Shown: in pieces, positions 1 through 5,037 of the stretch
How the letters are laid out: each line of letters opens with the position of its first letter
Position numbering within the stretch: position 1 is the stretch's first letter
Assembly (NCBI GenBank): GCA_003539375.1
Contig: DPPH01000074.1
Span: forward strand, 1,784 to 6,820
DNA length: 5,037 bases
Source of the DNA: Clostridiales bacterium
GTDB taxonomy: Bacteria > Bacillota > Clostridia > Tissierellales > Dethiosulfatibacteraceae
Direction of reading: 5' to 3'
The notes under the pieces: model-generated
The model's database searches: none
What the model saw: the letters and a program-made list of their open reading frames with translations, nothing else
Told to the model about the DNA's origin: nothing
Made by a program: the position numbers and the translations under genes

Positions 1-69
1 ATTTATCCCTGCCACTATAGATACGATTATTGCAATAAAAATAAGTAATATTATACTTGTTGAAGACAT
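1..69 (-). CDS. Membrane protein, N-terminal 23 codons only (possible transporter)
   Basis: The minus strand has TAGGAGG (82-76) six bases before an ATG at 69-67, and the frame stays open to the left edge. The visible peptide starts MSSTSIILLIFIAIIVSI and then reads VAGIN: a short polar start followed by one strongly hydrophobic stretch, i.e. a first transmembrane helix rather than a cleaved signal peptide (no charged n-region, no clear cleavage site). The pattern resembles the start of ion or carboxylate permeases of the MatC/SLC13 type, but 23 residues are too few to assign a family. The gene is co-oriented with the MFS gene to its right, with a 146-base gap, so it could be a further operon member or an independent unit. 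Confidence 0.7.
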   Translation of the reverse strand, partial: MSSTSIILLIFIAIIVSIVAGIN

Positions 70-137
70 TGCGAACCTCCTACATTATATTAAATTATAT
101 ACTTCAACCGTTAATTATCATAGGATTATACTTATAT

Positions 138-168
138 AGGGCAGCGACTTATAAAAAATTGCTACCCT
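138..168 (-). terminator. Stem-loop after the MFS gene, possible weak terminator
   Basis: AGGGCAGC (138-145) faces GCTACCCT (161-168). Read as minus-strand RNA all eight positions pair, one of them as a G-U wobble; on the plus strand that position would be an A-C mismatch. The loop is 15 bases. It begins 48 bases beyond the MFS stop codon. There is no run of U after the stem on the minus strand, so a classic Rho-independent terminator is not shown. It could equally be a processing or mRNA-end stabilising hairpin between the MFS gene and the next gene. The rest of the 70-215 gap is AT-rich, with several -10-like hexamers but no convincing paired -35. Confidence 0.35.
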
Positions 169-215
169 AGTAAACTAACTTATATACTATCATAAGAGAC
201 ATTATGTATTTTCAA

Positions 216-1433
216 TTATGATTTTCCAATCATTGAATCTTTATTAAAAAATGTCTCTCGTACAACTTCCACGATTAGCATGGTGCCATATCCCAATGCA
301 GCTACCATCATACTTGAAGTCGCTGTTGTGGAGCCAAAAATCGTGACCTTGATACTGTTAATGATAGCTGGTGAAAATGTAACTCCTAAACTAATTAAAG
401 CAAGAGCAATTGCAATTGCTAAGGTATTTAAATTTTTAGAAACTGATTCTGAAACATAGTAAATGCTGCCTGCCTGTTGTAATCCAGCGCCAATTCCAAA
501 TACTATCCCACCTAGTACAGCAAATTGAAATTTATTAGAAAATGCTAAAATCAAGAAGGTTATACATAATACTAACATAGCCAAAGATAAAGTATATTTT
601 TTAAAACCCTTTAAAATAAACCCAAATATTAATCCTACAAGGATAGTCATAAGGGAATTAAGAGCAGTAATTTGTCCGACAGCAGAAGAATCACCAAACC
701 CTTTTTCTGTAACCATCATCGCAATATTTGCATAAAAAGTAAATAACAGAGCTCCCATAAAAAAGCATAAAATACACATATAGATAAATGATGGATTCAC
801 AAGTTTTTTGATACCGTCGAGTCCGACTCCTTTACCTACTAATTTCTCATCAAGCTTTCCTAACGGAAGGTATTTTGATACAAGAATAAAAATAGGCGCT
901 ACTAAAAGATATACCCAATAAGCACTATACCATGTAATCGTTCCCAGATAGCCAATTATAACTGTCAAGGCAGCAATTCCTACACTGTTTGCAACCTGTT
1001 TAAAACCAAAAACTGTACCACGTTCATTACCATCAAAGTGCTCTGCTATCAGTGCATTAGATAATGAAATTAACAATCCTTGTCCTAAGCCTATCAACCC
1101 ACTACTTACAAATAATGCTATAATACTGCTATGTATCAAAATCGGTAGCATACCGCCAAATAACATTGCCACTAGCGCAAATTGAACCAATCTTTTCTTA
1201 TGGATATACGATGCCAAGAGCCCAGCAGAAATTGAAACTGGTATTGAAACCAATGATGGAAAACTCAGCACCATTTGGATTGTCGTAGTTGACGCTCCTG
1301 GAAATCTTTCTGCGATCTGAGACAAAATGGGTGAGAATGCATTAAACGCACTCTGAAAAATAATGAACAAAAGAAGTGGAATTAGTATTGTTCCTTTTTC
1401 TTTAAAAATATTGGATTCTATTTTTTCATTCAT
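216..1433 (-). CDS. MFS transporter, 12 transmembrane helices
   Basis: A 405-residue integral membrane protein of the major facilitator superfamily. Two sets of about six hydrophobic segments are separated by a charged central loop (around residues 185-210, KYLPLGKLDEKLVGKG), the usual MFS layout and length. A degenerate motif A lies between helices 2 and 3 (GLLASYIHKKR), and ERGTVFGFKQVANSVG around helix 5 matches the common RG...G......G pattern. The start is ATG 1433-1431, because AGGAGG (1445-1440) lies six bases before it; an upstream in-frame ATG at 1478 has no ribosome site and would translate half of an inverted repeat. The gene follows the UroD-family gene on the same strand after 79 bases and probably shares its promoter. 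By position it should move the substrate or product of that enzyme across the cell membrane. The ligand and direction cannot be read from the sequence. Confidence 0.9.
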   Translation of the reverse strand: MNEKIESNIFKEKGTILIPLLLFIIFQSAFNAFSPILSQIAERFPGASTTTIQMVLSFPSLVSIPVSISAGLLASYIHKKRLVQFALVAMLFGGMLPILIHSSIIALFVSSGLIGLGQGLLISLSNALIAEHFDGNERGTVFGFKQVANSVGIAALTVIIGYLGTITWYSAYWVYLLVAPIFILVSKYLPLGKLDEKLVGKGVGLDGIKKLVNPSFIYMCILCFFMGALLFTFYANIAMMVTEKGFGDSSAVGQITALNSLMTILVGLIFGFILKGFKKYTLSLAMLVLCITFLILAFSNKFQFAVLGGIVFGIGAGLQQAGSIYYVSESVSKNLNTLAIAIALALISLGVTFSPAIINSIKVTIFGSTTATSSMMVAALGYGTMLIVEVVRETFFNKDSMIGKS

Positions 1434-1457
1434 GATGAACCTCCTAATTTTTATTGA

Positions 1458-1499
1458 TATACGCTTTACATATGACAAGAATCATATGTAAAGCGTATA
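1458..1499. repeat. Perfect 18-bp inverted repeat between the UroD-family and MFS genes
   Basis: TATACGCTTTACATATGA (1458-1475) and its exact reverse complement (1482-1499) are separated by six bases (CAAGAA). The element fills most of the 1434-1512 gap, 13 bases after the UroD-family stop and 12 bases before the MFS ribosome site at 1445. On the minus-strand transcript it would form a strong hairpin. No U-run follows it on either strand, so a simple terminator is unlikely. An intercistronic stabilising or processing hairpin, a site limiting read-through into the transporter gene, or a protein-binding operator are all possible. Its sequence does not resemble the palindrome at 3075-3088, so it is probably not the same regulator's site. 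Confidence 0.85.
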
Positions 1500-1512
1500 C
1501 ACATTGAAATTT

Positions 1513-2886
1513 TTAAAGTAATAGATAAGTTAAGTGATTAAATAATCGATCTTCTAATTCTAGAAGTCTATTTTGACCTTTATCTGATATTCTTGGATTC
1601 ATTTCTTTAAAATCATCCCAGGTTTTAAAGTACTTGCTTGAGATTTCCCTTGATGGTGAAACTTTATAGTCCTCTTTATTAAATTTCATACCGGCCACTT
1701 CTCCAGGATTTGAGTAAACTGCATGATTTTTAACATACTCGGCCACTGCAAAGAAGTTTTCTATATTGATTTCTTGCATAGATACTACCGCTTTATCAAA
1801 TGTGAAGAAGTATTTCCCACCGGGAGCTAAAATATCAATGTATTCCTTTGCTTTATCTACACACTCTTGCTTAGTGTGTGTGTTTAAATAAGTTAATGGA
1901 TACAAACCTGTAATGATATGTTTCTTCCCTAGCTTTTCTTTAAAAAGTTTAGGATCGCCATATTCAAATCTTATCTCCGTATCTGTAGGCAGATCATAGA
2001 GATAATCAAGATATCTTGTCCAGTCATCTTCACAAAATAAGGATACATGCACACCATGAGATGCATACTCTTCTAACAATCTTTTAAATGTAGGCCAATA
2101 ATATTTTTCAAAATCTTTTTCTCTCATAAAGGTAGGCATATGCAACGGCATACCTACAAGCCCGTAATTAGAAGTATTAGTAGGCATCCCCTTTTTTAAA
2201 ACGATAGGATATACCGCTTCACAAGCTTCTGCCACTTTTTCAGGAATTCTTCTCAGATCCATACTCATACCCTTAAAACCTCTCAGTTGGTCTGCAATAA
2301 AGTCTAATGGCGCTTCTGTAAATCCTCCTGAACCTGCGGGACCACCTGGATAATAGCCGTATTTTTCAGTCATTTTACCTTTTAAGGCCGCACTTCTGCC
2401 CATTTCTTCATTAAAAGCTATAATACTCTGTGCGAGAGAGATTGCCACATTAAAAGGCTCTTTTGCACTCAATGCTTTATATTGTCTTGGAACCACTTTC
2501 TCAATTAAAGTATCGTATGGATTTTCAATCAAATCATCATACTCTTCTGGCAACATGCCATGTACCTCCGGATGTTGCATAAATCCATCAGAACCCATCA
2601 TAAAAGACTGAGAATTTAAAAGATCATAATAAGATGGAAATCTTATGGAACCTCCACCGGGGCATACATCGGAATATAACTCTTGACACAATTGATCCAA
2701 TGCATCCTCAAGAATTGAGATATCCCATTGTGCAGAGATAATATCAATATTTCCATATTGTGCCAAAGCTTCAATTCCAATAGTTAAATTGACTGGAACT
2801 CTTTTAGGAATTTTATTGTCATAAACATCATGAAATATATCCGTTCTTTCTTGTTGTAACTCTTTTACCTCTTTATTGCTACTCAT
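1513..2886 (-). CDS. UroD-family (MtaA/corrinoid methyltransferase-like) protein with an extra C-terminal tail
   Basis: A 457-residue cytoplasmic protein of the uroporphyrinogen decarboxylase superfamily (TIM-barrel). Family-like stretches are FMREKDFEKYYWPTFKRLLE (about 253-272), the acidic strand end SLFCEDDW (282-289), RFEYGD (306-311), GKKHIITGLYP (320-330) and the APGGKYFF strand (354-361). The MtaA-type zinc motif HxC followed by a distant Cys is not obvious: the nearest pair is His280 and Cys285. True haem-pathway HemE is shorter (about 350 residues), so this is more likely one of the methyl-transfer relatives used by anaerobes. The barrel seems to end near residue 388; about 70 more residues follow, of which 417-457 resemble the separate 48-residue protein at 4395-4249. 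ATG 2886 is chosen because GGTGGAG (2897-2891) precedes it by four bases, whereas an in-frame ATG at 2904 has no ribosome site. It is first in an operon with the MFS gene. No corrinoid-protein gene lies in the window. Confidence 0.85.
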   Translation of the reverse strand: MSSNKEVKELQQERTDIFHDVYDNKIPKRVPVNLTIGIEALAQYGNIDIISAQWDISILEDALDQLCQELYSDVCPGGGSIRFPSYYDLLNSQSFMMGSDGFMQHPEVHGMLPEEYDDLIENPYDTLIEKVVPRQYKALSAKEPFNVAISLAQSIIAFNEEMGRSAALKGKMTEKYGYYPGGPAGSGGFTEAPLDFIADQLRGFKGMSMDLRRIPEKVAEACEAVYPIVLKKGMPTNTSNYGLVGMPLHMPTFMREKDFEKYYWPTFKRLLEEYASHGVHVSLFCEDDWTRYLDYLYDLPTDTEIRFEYGDPKLFKEKLGKKHIITGLYPLTYLNTHTKQECVDKAKEYIDILAPGGKYFFTFDKAVVSMQEINIENFFAVAEYVKNHAVYSNPGEVAGMKFNKEDYKVSPSREISSKYFKTWDDFKEMNPRISDKGQNRLLELEDRLFNHLTYLLL

Positions 2887-2928
2887 ATTACTCCACCCAT
2901 CCATAATATTTTTTACATCTCTTGTTGT

Positions 2929-2993
2929 ACTAGCGAGACCTGTCTACTTCTGTCTATTCTTATGATTCTTTTGTATCAGTGTTTCCCGCTAAT
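2929..2993 (-). other. Long 5' leader of the UroD-family mRNA with a 10-bp closing stem
   Basis: Transcription from the promoter at 3121-3094 would give about 200 bases of untranslated leader. In the minus-strand RNA, bases 2993-2984 (AUUAGCGGGA) pair with 2938-2929 (UCUCGCUAGU) over ten positions, two of them G-U wobbles. The stem encloses 45 bases with weak inner hairpins (UGAU/AUCA and AGAC/GUCU). I recognise no known riboswitch; in particular no cobalamin box is visible. It may be a regulatory or stabilising leader, or chance pairing in a low-complexity region. Confidence 0.3.
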
Positions 2994-3074
2994 TATTACC
3001 TTACACTACCTTTGCTTTAACATTTTAATTTAAATCAAAAATACAATTTAATAAATCGCGCTAATTTTAAAAAC

Positions 3075-3088
3075 CGTAGTGCACTACG
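3075..3088. promoter_or_regulatory. 14-bp perfect palindrome, likely repressor operator
   Basis: CGTAGTGCACTACG reads the same on both strands and is notably GC-richer than its surroundings. It begins five bases downstream of the minus-strand -10 hexamer and covers the predicted transcription start near 3087. Palindromes of this size over the start site are the usual operators of TetR-family repressors, and a TetR-family gene is divergently encoded next door. A half-site CACTAC recurs at 3004-3009. Binding by the neighbouring regulator is inferred. Confidence 0.7.
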
Positions 3089-3093
3089 AATTC

Positions 3094-3121
3094 ATTATAC
3101 CATCCTCATGTTCTATGTCAA
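3094..3121 (-). promoter_or_regulatory. Sigma-A-type promoter of the UroD-MFS operon
   Basis: On the minus strand TTGACA (3121-3116) is followed after 16 bases by TATAAT (3099-3094). Both hexamers are exact consensus, and TGG directly before the -10 makes it an extended -10. Such a strong promoter for a catabolic-looking operon suggests tight repression, which fits the palindrome placed over its start site. Predicted start is near 3087, about 200 bases before the ATG at 2886. Confidence 0.8.
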
Positions 3122-3186
3122 TGATTATTTATAATAAAAATTATTTTTATAAATATAAGTTATAGGGTAGGCTTTTACAACCCAAC

Positions 3187-3220
3187 TTTATATTTACAGT
3201 CACATACTGTATACTAGTAT
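3187..3220 (+). promoter_or_regulatory. Probable promoter of the TetR-family gene with overlapping short palindromes
   Basis: TTTATA (3187-3192) and TATACT (3210-3215) are 17 bases apart and 52 bases before the chosen start codon, a fair match to a sigma-A promoter. Two short palindromes overlap the -10: ATACTGTAT (3204-3212) and ATACTAGTAT (3211-3220). They may be an autoregulatory site, but AT-rich palindromes of this length arise easily by chance. They do not match the palindrome at 3075-3088. Confidence 0.45.
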
Positions 3221-3266
3221 TGAAACACTTATTAAAGATGTATATATGGCTATAAAGGAGAATTAT

Positions 3267-3941
3267 ATGGCTACTTATAGAAATGGTATTATAACGAAAA
3301 ACAATATACTTGAAACCTGTAAGCGGTTATTTTATGAAAAGGGGTACAAGGATACAACCTATATTGATATCTGTGAAGATGCAGATGTAAGCCCGGGAGC
3401 TATTACACGTTTTTTTGGATCAAAAAAAATAATTGCAATTGATATCTATTCGGATCTACTTATTTCAATAAAAGAAAATACTAAGAGTTACTTACTAGAA
3501 AAACATAATGAGTACAATCTTCGGGTTGCTAGTGCATTGGAACAAACTATTTTTACAGATCTAATTTGTACGAATAATCACTATAAAAAATTTTATTATG
3601 ATATTTGTGTGGATGGACTCTTATTAGATTCCTATATAGATAAAATGGATTATTTTTTTAAACTGCACTCAGATGAATATAATTTGTGTTTAGATGAGTC
3701 ACAATTAAGATTATTACAAACAACTACAACATCCATTTCCCTTGGCGTTACAAGAAAATGGATAGAAGGTTTCCTTGGAGATTTATCTTCACAAGAATAT
3801 AGTGATTATAAAATTTCAATTATGTACAGCTTAATGGGTCTATCTAATAGTGAGATAGGAGAAATACTAAAAGAAGTGCATGAAATATATAGCGAACTTT
3901 CCATAATACCTATTGACTTCTTTTCTATTGTTATCGAATAG
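3267..3941 (+). CDS. TetR/AcrR-family transcriptional regulator
   Basis: A 224-residue protein, close to the typical TetR-family length. The N-terminal DNA-binding domain spans about residues 8-56, with a helix-turn-helix at 33-52 (DICEDADVSPGAITRFFGSK) preceded by the usual ILETCKRLFYEKGYKDTT helix. ITRFF stands where most members have IYYHF or similar, but the G-S-K that follows is typical. The remaining residues (about 60-224) should form the helical ligand-binding and dimer domain, which is poorly conserved and gives no ligand clue. ATG 3267 is preferred because AAAGGAG (3254-3260) sits six bases before it; the in-frame ATG at 3246 lies upstream of that site. Divergent from the UroD-MFS operon, it is the natural candidate to bind the palindrome at 3075-3088 and release it when the pathway's substrate is present. 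Confidence 0.88.
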   Translation: MATYRNGIITKNNILETCKRLFYEKGYKDTTYIDICEDADVSPGAITRFFGSKKIIAIDIYSDLLISIKENTKSYLLEKHNEYNLRVASALEQTIFTDLICTNNHYKKFYYDICVDGLLLDSYIDKMDYFFKLHSDEYNLCLDESQLRLLQTTTTSISLGVTRKWIEGFLGDLSSQEYSDYKISIMYSLMGLSNSEIGEILKEVHEIYSELSIIPIDFFSIVIE

Positions 3942-4058
3942 ATTTTAGCATTTCCCTATTATTTAACATTGACACCTAAAAATTATGAATATTGATAAAA
4001 AATTTATTAAAAGCTTCATCTACTTTTGTCTATTACCTGAGGAATAGTATTTTTCATA

Positions 4059-4094
4059 AGAAAAACACGCCTATTCTAATTCATTGGCGTGTTT
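4059..4094 (-). terminator. Rho-independent terminator for minus-strand transcription
   Basis: AAACACGCC (4063-4071) and GGCGTGTTT (4086-4094) form a perfect 9-bp stem with a 14-base loop. On the minus strand the stem runs into TTTTTCTT, a good U-run; on the plus strand it is followed by GTAAGG, so it works mainly leftwards. It would end transcripts of the remnant operon (UroD-family remnant and 48-codon gene). It lies 154 bases beyond the 48-codon gene's stop, which leaves room for a lost gene end. Confidence 0.75.
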
Positions 4095-4109
4095 GTAAGG
4101 TATTTATTC

Positions 4110-4166
4110 TTATTCCTGTTCTGAAGATTGGTTTACAGCAATTTCATTAGTAAGATAACCAGAACC
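4110..4166 (-). pseudogene. Possible C-terminal scrap of a lost gene
   Basis: On the minus strand an open stretch reads GSGYLTNEIAVNQSSEQE and then stops at 4110, sixteen bases before the terminator stem. Its composition resembles a genuine protein C-terminus and its position suits the end of an operon. It is, however, only 18 codons long, with a stop codon directly upstream (4169-4167) and no start. It may be the tail of a third gene whose body was deleted, or chance. Confidence 0.2.
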
Positions 4167-4248
4167 TTACTTCGATACGCAAACTCACATGTATACGCCC
4201 ATCCCTAATTTTTTCCTAATTATTTTACTAACATGATTAAGTATGACC

Positions 4249-4395
4249 TTAAGTTATCAAAAAAGATAATAGATCTAACAAGGATTCTTCGGGTCCTTGT
4301 ATACTATCCTGGGCTGTTTCTATTGCTTTAGGTTGTATATCATATTTTTTTAAATTTTCCTCTAATGTTTTATAATATTTTGAATTCAGTTCCAT
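4249..4395 (-). CDS. 48-residue protein resembling the C-terminal tail of the intact UroD-family protein
   Basis: ATG at 4395-4393 is preceded by AAAGGAAGG (4410-4402) with a six-base gap, and the frame ends at TAA 4251-4249. The peptide begins MELNSKYYKTLEENLKKYDI, is acidic and rich in Leu, Lys and Glu, and ends LLDLLSFLIT; it is probably mostly helical and soluble. It has no signal peptide. It begins 19 bases after the stop of the UroD-family remnant, so the two were once an operon. Residues 5-10 (SKYYKT) and the last 27 residues (from PKAIETAQ to the stop) line up with SKYFKT and the last 27 residues of the intact protein at 2886-1513, with a three-residue gap between the blocks. This suggests a small partner or subunit of the enzyme. 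I do not recognise a named family. Confidence 0.65.
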   Translation of the reverse strand: MELNSKYYKTLEENLKKYDIQPKAIETAQDSIQGPEESLLDLLSFLIT

Positions 4396-4414
4396 TACAA
4401 ACCTTCCTTTCTAT

Positions 4415-4684
4415 TTAGTATTTACCATAAGTGTGTATACACATTAAAAGAGCTTGTAAATTTTCTGGTTTTGCATCACTTTTCCTTAAAATACCCTTGT
4501 CTAAACCGAAAACATAATTACCTCCTGGTGCCAGAATATCCATATATTCTTTAGCTCTTCTTTCCACTTCCTTTACTGTTCCTGACCTTAACAAAGATAC
4601 TGGGAAAAGACCTTGAATAATATGTTTTTTGCCCAGTTTTTCTTTAATTACTTTTGCATCTCCATATTCAAATTGAGTACGCCG
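4415..4684 (-). pseudogene. C-terminal remnant of a second UroD-family protein, cut by an IS21-family element
   Basis: The minus-strand frame that stops at 4417-4415 encodes about 87 recognisable residues. They include QFEYGDAK, KEKLGKKHII, AKEYMDILAPGGNY and a natural-looking end, HTYGKY. Over this stretch it is roughly half identical to residues 305-388 of the intact protein at 2886-1513, by eye and with no internal gap. It lacks the extra tail of that protein; a similar tail is instead encoded by the next gene. Similarity stops at about 4679 and the frame runs into IS sequence, so some 300 N-terminal codons are missing from this side. They may survive beyond the insertion sequence. Without a promoter and start the remnant should be inactive unless the IS drives it. 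Confidence 0.88.
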
Positions 4685-4784
4685 ATCAAAAAGTGCACGC
4701 TAACCGGTAAACGAGAGCACTTTAACCGCTCGTTTTAAGCGCGCCTTCCGGAAACAGTGCAGTTTCTAGGCCGTTCGCCTATAC

Positions 4785-4818
4785 TGATAATAGCACACAT
4801 AAAGTGTGACTATTATCA
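4785..4818 (+). promoter_or_regulatory. Hairpin directly before the istA ribosome site
   Basis: TGATAATAGCACAC (4785-4798) pairs with GTGTGACTATTATCA (4804-4818) over 14 positions with one bulged base and a five-base loop. Its last base is the first base of the ribosome site AAGGAGG (4818-4824). In transcripts reading in from outside, the stem could hinder ribosome access and so limit transposase made by chance read-through, a control known for several other IS families. That role here is inferred. Confidence 0.6.
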
Positions 4819-4833
4819 AGGAGGTCGATAATT

Positions 4834-5037
4834 ATGATTAATTATCGAGAAATCATTAGGCTTAAGAGCCTGAATCACAGCAATTCGCATGTAGCAGTAA
4901 GTGTAGGCAGTTCACGCAACACCGTTGCAGATGTTCATCGTCGTGCTGAAAAGCTTGAAATCGGATGGCCCATCTCCGATAATCTCACAAACAAGGATCT
5001 GCAAACCATCCTTTATCCGGAACGCAATTTTCGCGAA
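4834..5037 (+). CDS. istA: IS21-family transposase IstA, N-terminal 68 codons
   Basis: ATG 4834 lies nine bases after a strong AAGGAGG, and the frame is open to the right edge. The peptide starts MINYREIIRLKSLNHSNSHV. It continues with a helix-turn-helix containing GSSRNTVADVHRRAE and then WPISDNLTNKDLQTILYPE, a pattern typical of IstA N-termini in Firmicutes. In the family this domain binds the element ends; the DDE catalytic core comes later and is outside the window, as is the helper ATPase gene istB. No frameshift or stop appears in the visible part, so the copy may be active. Confidence 0.9.
   Translation, partial: MINYREIIRLKSLNHSNSHVAVSVGSSRNTVADVHRRAEKLEIGWPISDNLTNKDLQTILYPERNFRE

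Larger units (their letters stand above)
3942..4248. other. Intergenic stretch between the TetR-family gene and the small gene
   Basis: This 307-base AT-rich stretch contains no convincing full gene on either strand. It holds a minus-strand terminator (4063-4094), a possible worn gene end at 4110-4166, and a 16-base sequence, TCTACTTTTGTCTATT (4019-4034), that matches 15 of 16 bases at 2942-2957 in the UroD-family leader. No clear plus-strand terminator follows the TetR-family stop codon. Confidence 0.5.
4694..5037 (+). mobile_element. IS21-family insertion sequence, left end (partial)
   Basis: The element starts somewhere in 4682-4694, where similarity of the remnant UroD-family gene is lost; TGCACGC at 4694 is a likely end because IS21 elements often begin with TG. 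The base composition jumps to about half GC, well above the flanks. The end region carries short repeats typical of the family: TAACCG at 4701 and 4723, AAACGAG (4709-4715) facing CTCGTTT (4729-4735), GAAAC/GTTTC (4751-4766) and TAGGC/GCCTA (4767-4781). The istA gene follows; istB and the right end should lie beyond the window. The exact end and target duplication cannot be fixed from one side. Confidence 0.85.

Noticed and set aside
1434..1478. In-frame upstream ATG at 1478 that would add 15 residues to the MFS protein
   Set aside because: It has no ribosome site and would translate one arm of the inverted repeat, whereas ATG 1433 has AGGAGG six bases upstream.
2887..2904. In-frame ATG at 2904 for the UroD-family protein
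   Set aside because: It is preceded only by A/T-rich sequence. The bases it would translate contain the GGTGGAG that serves ATG 2886.
2929..2993. Cobalamin riboswitch in the UroD-family leader
   Set aside because: A cobalamin role would make it attractive, but no B12 box or matching core is visible; only an ACAGGTCTC stretch loosely recalls one.
3246..3266. In-frame ATG at 3246 for the TetR-family gene
   Set aside because: The clear AAAGGAG lies after it and at the right distance from ATG 3267.
3969..3998. Plus-strand TTGACA after the TetR-family gene as a promoter
   Set aside because: No good -10 stands at 16-18 bases, and no plus-strand gene follows before the IS.
4435..4445. GTATACACATT occurring here and at 1495-1505 as a mobile-repeat end
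   Set aside because: Only 11 bases match. Here it is coding sequence for the remnant's last residues, and there it is the edge of the inverted repeat, so chance is the simpler reading.
1..5037. CRISPR array, tRNA or rRNA genes
   Set aside because: No regularly spaced repeats, cloverleaf-like segments or rRNA-like stretches were seen on either strand.

Overview
The window looks like chromosome from an anaerobic, low-GC Gram-positive bacterium, most likely a member of the Clostridia. The native genes are AT-rich, have strong AGGAGG-type ribosome sites, and use consensus sigma-A-like promoter hexamers. UroD-fold methyltransferase relatives of the kind seen here are typical of anaerobes that use methylated compounds. 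The genus cannot be told from the sequence.

Layout, left to right. Bases 1-69 hold the first 23 codons of a membrane protein gene on the minus strand. A minus-strand pair follows, read from right to left: a UroD-family (uroporphyrinogen decarboxylase / MtaA-like) protein at 2886-1513, then a 12-helix MFS transporter at 1433-216. The 79-base gap between the pair carries a perfect 18-bp inverted repeat. A TetR-family regulator (3267-3941, plus strand) is divergent from the pair. The shared 380-base region holds a near-perfect minus-strand promoter (TTGACA, 16 bases, extended TATAAT) with a perfect 14-bp palindrome over the predicted start of transcription. This is the expected layout for a repressor controlling a UroD-transporter operon in response to a small molecule.

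The right part is a damaged second copy of the same kind of locus. A minus-strand 87-codon C-terminal remnant of a paralogous UroD-family protein (roughly half identical to the intact one) is cut at about 4682-4694 by the left end of an IS21-family insertion sequence. The IS shows its end, a chain of hairpins, and the first 68 codons of istA. Nineteen bases after the remnant's natural stop codon lies a 48-codon minus-strand gene, and further on a minus-strand terminator at 4063-4094.

The most interesting observation is that the 48-residue protein aligns, through to its stop codon, with the C-terminal tail of the intact UroD-family protein. The same small module thus seems to be fused to the enzyme in one copy and encoded as a separate downstream gene in the other. 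The substrate is unknown. A methyl-transfer or corrinoid-linked role for the enzyme, with import or export by the MFS protein, is inference from family membership and gene order.
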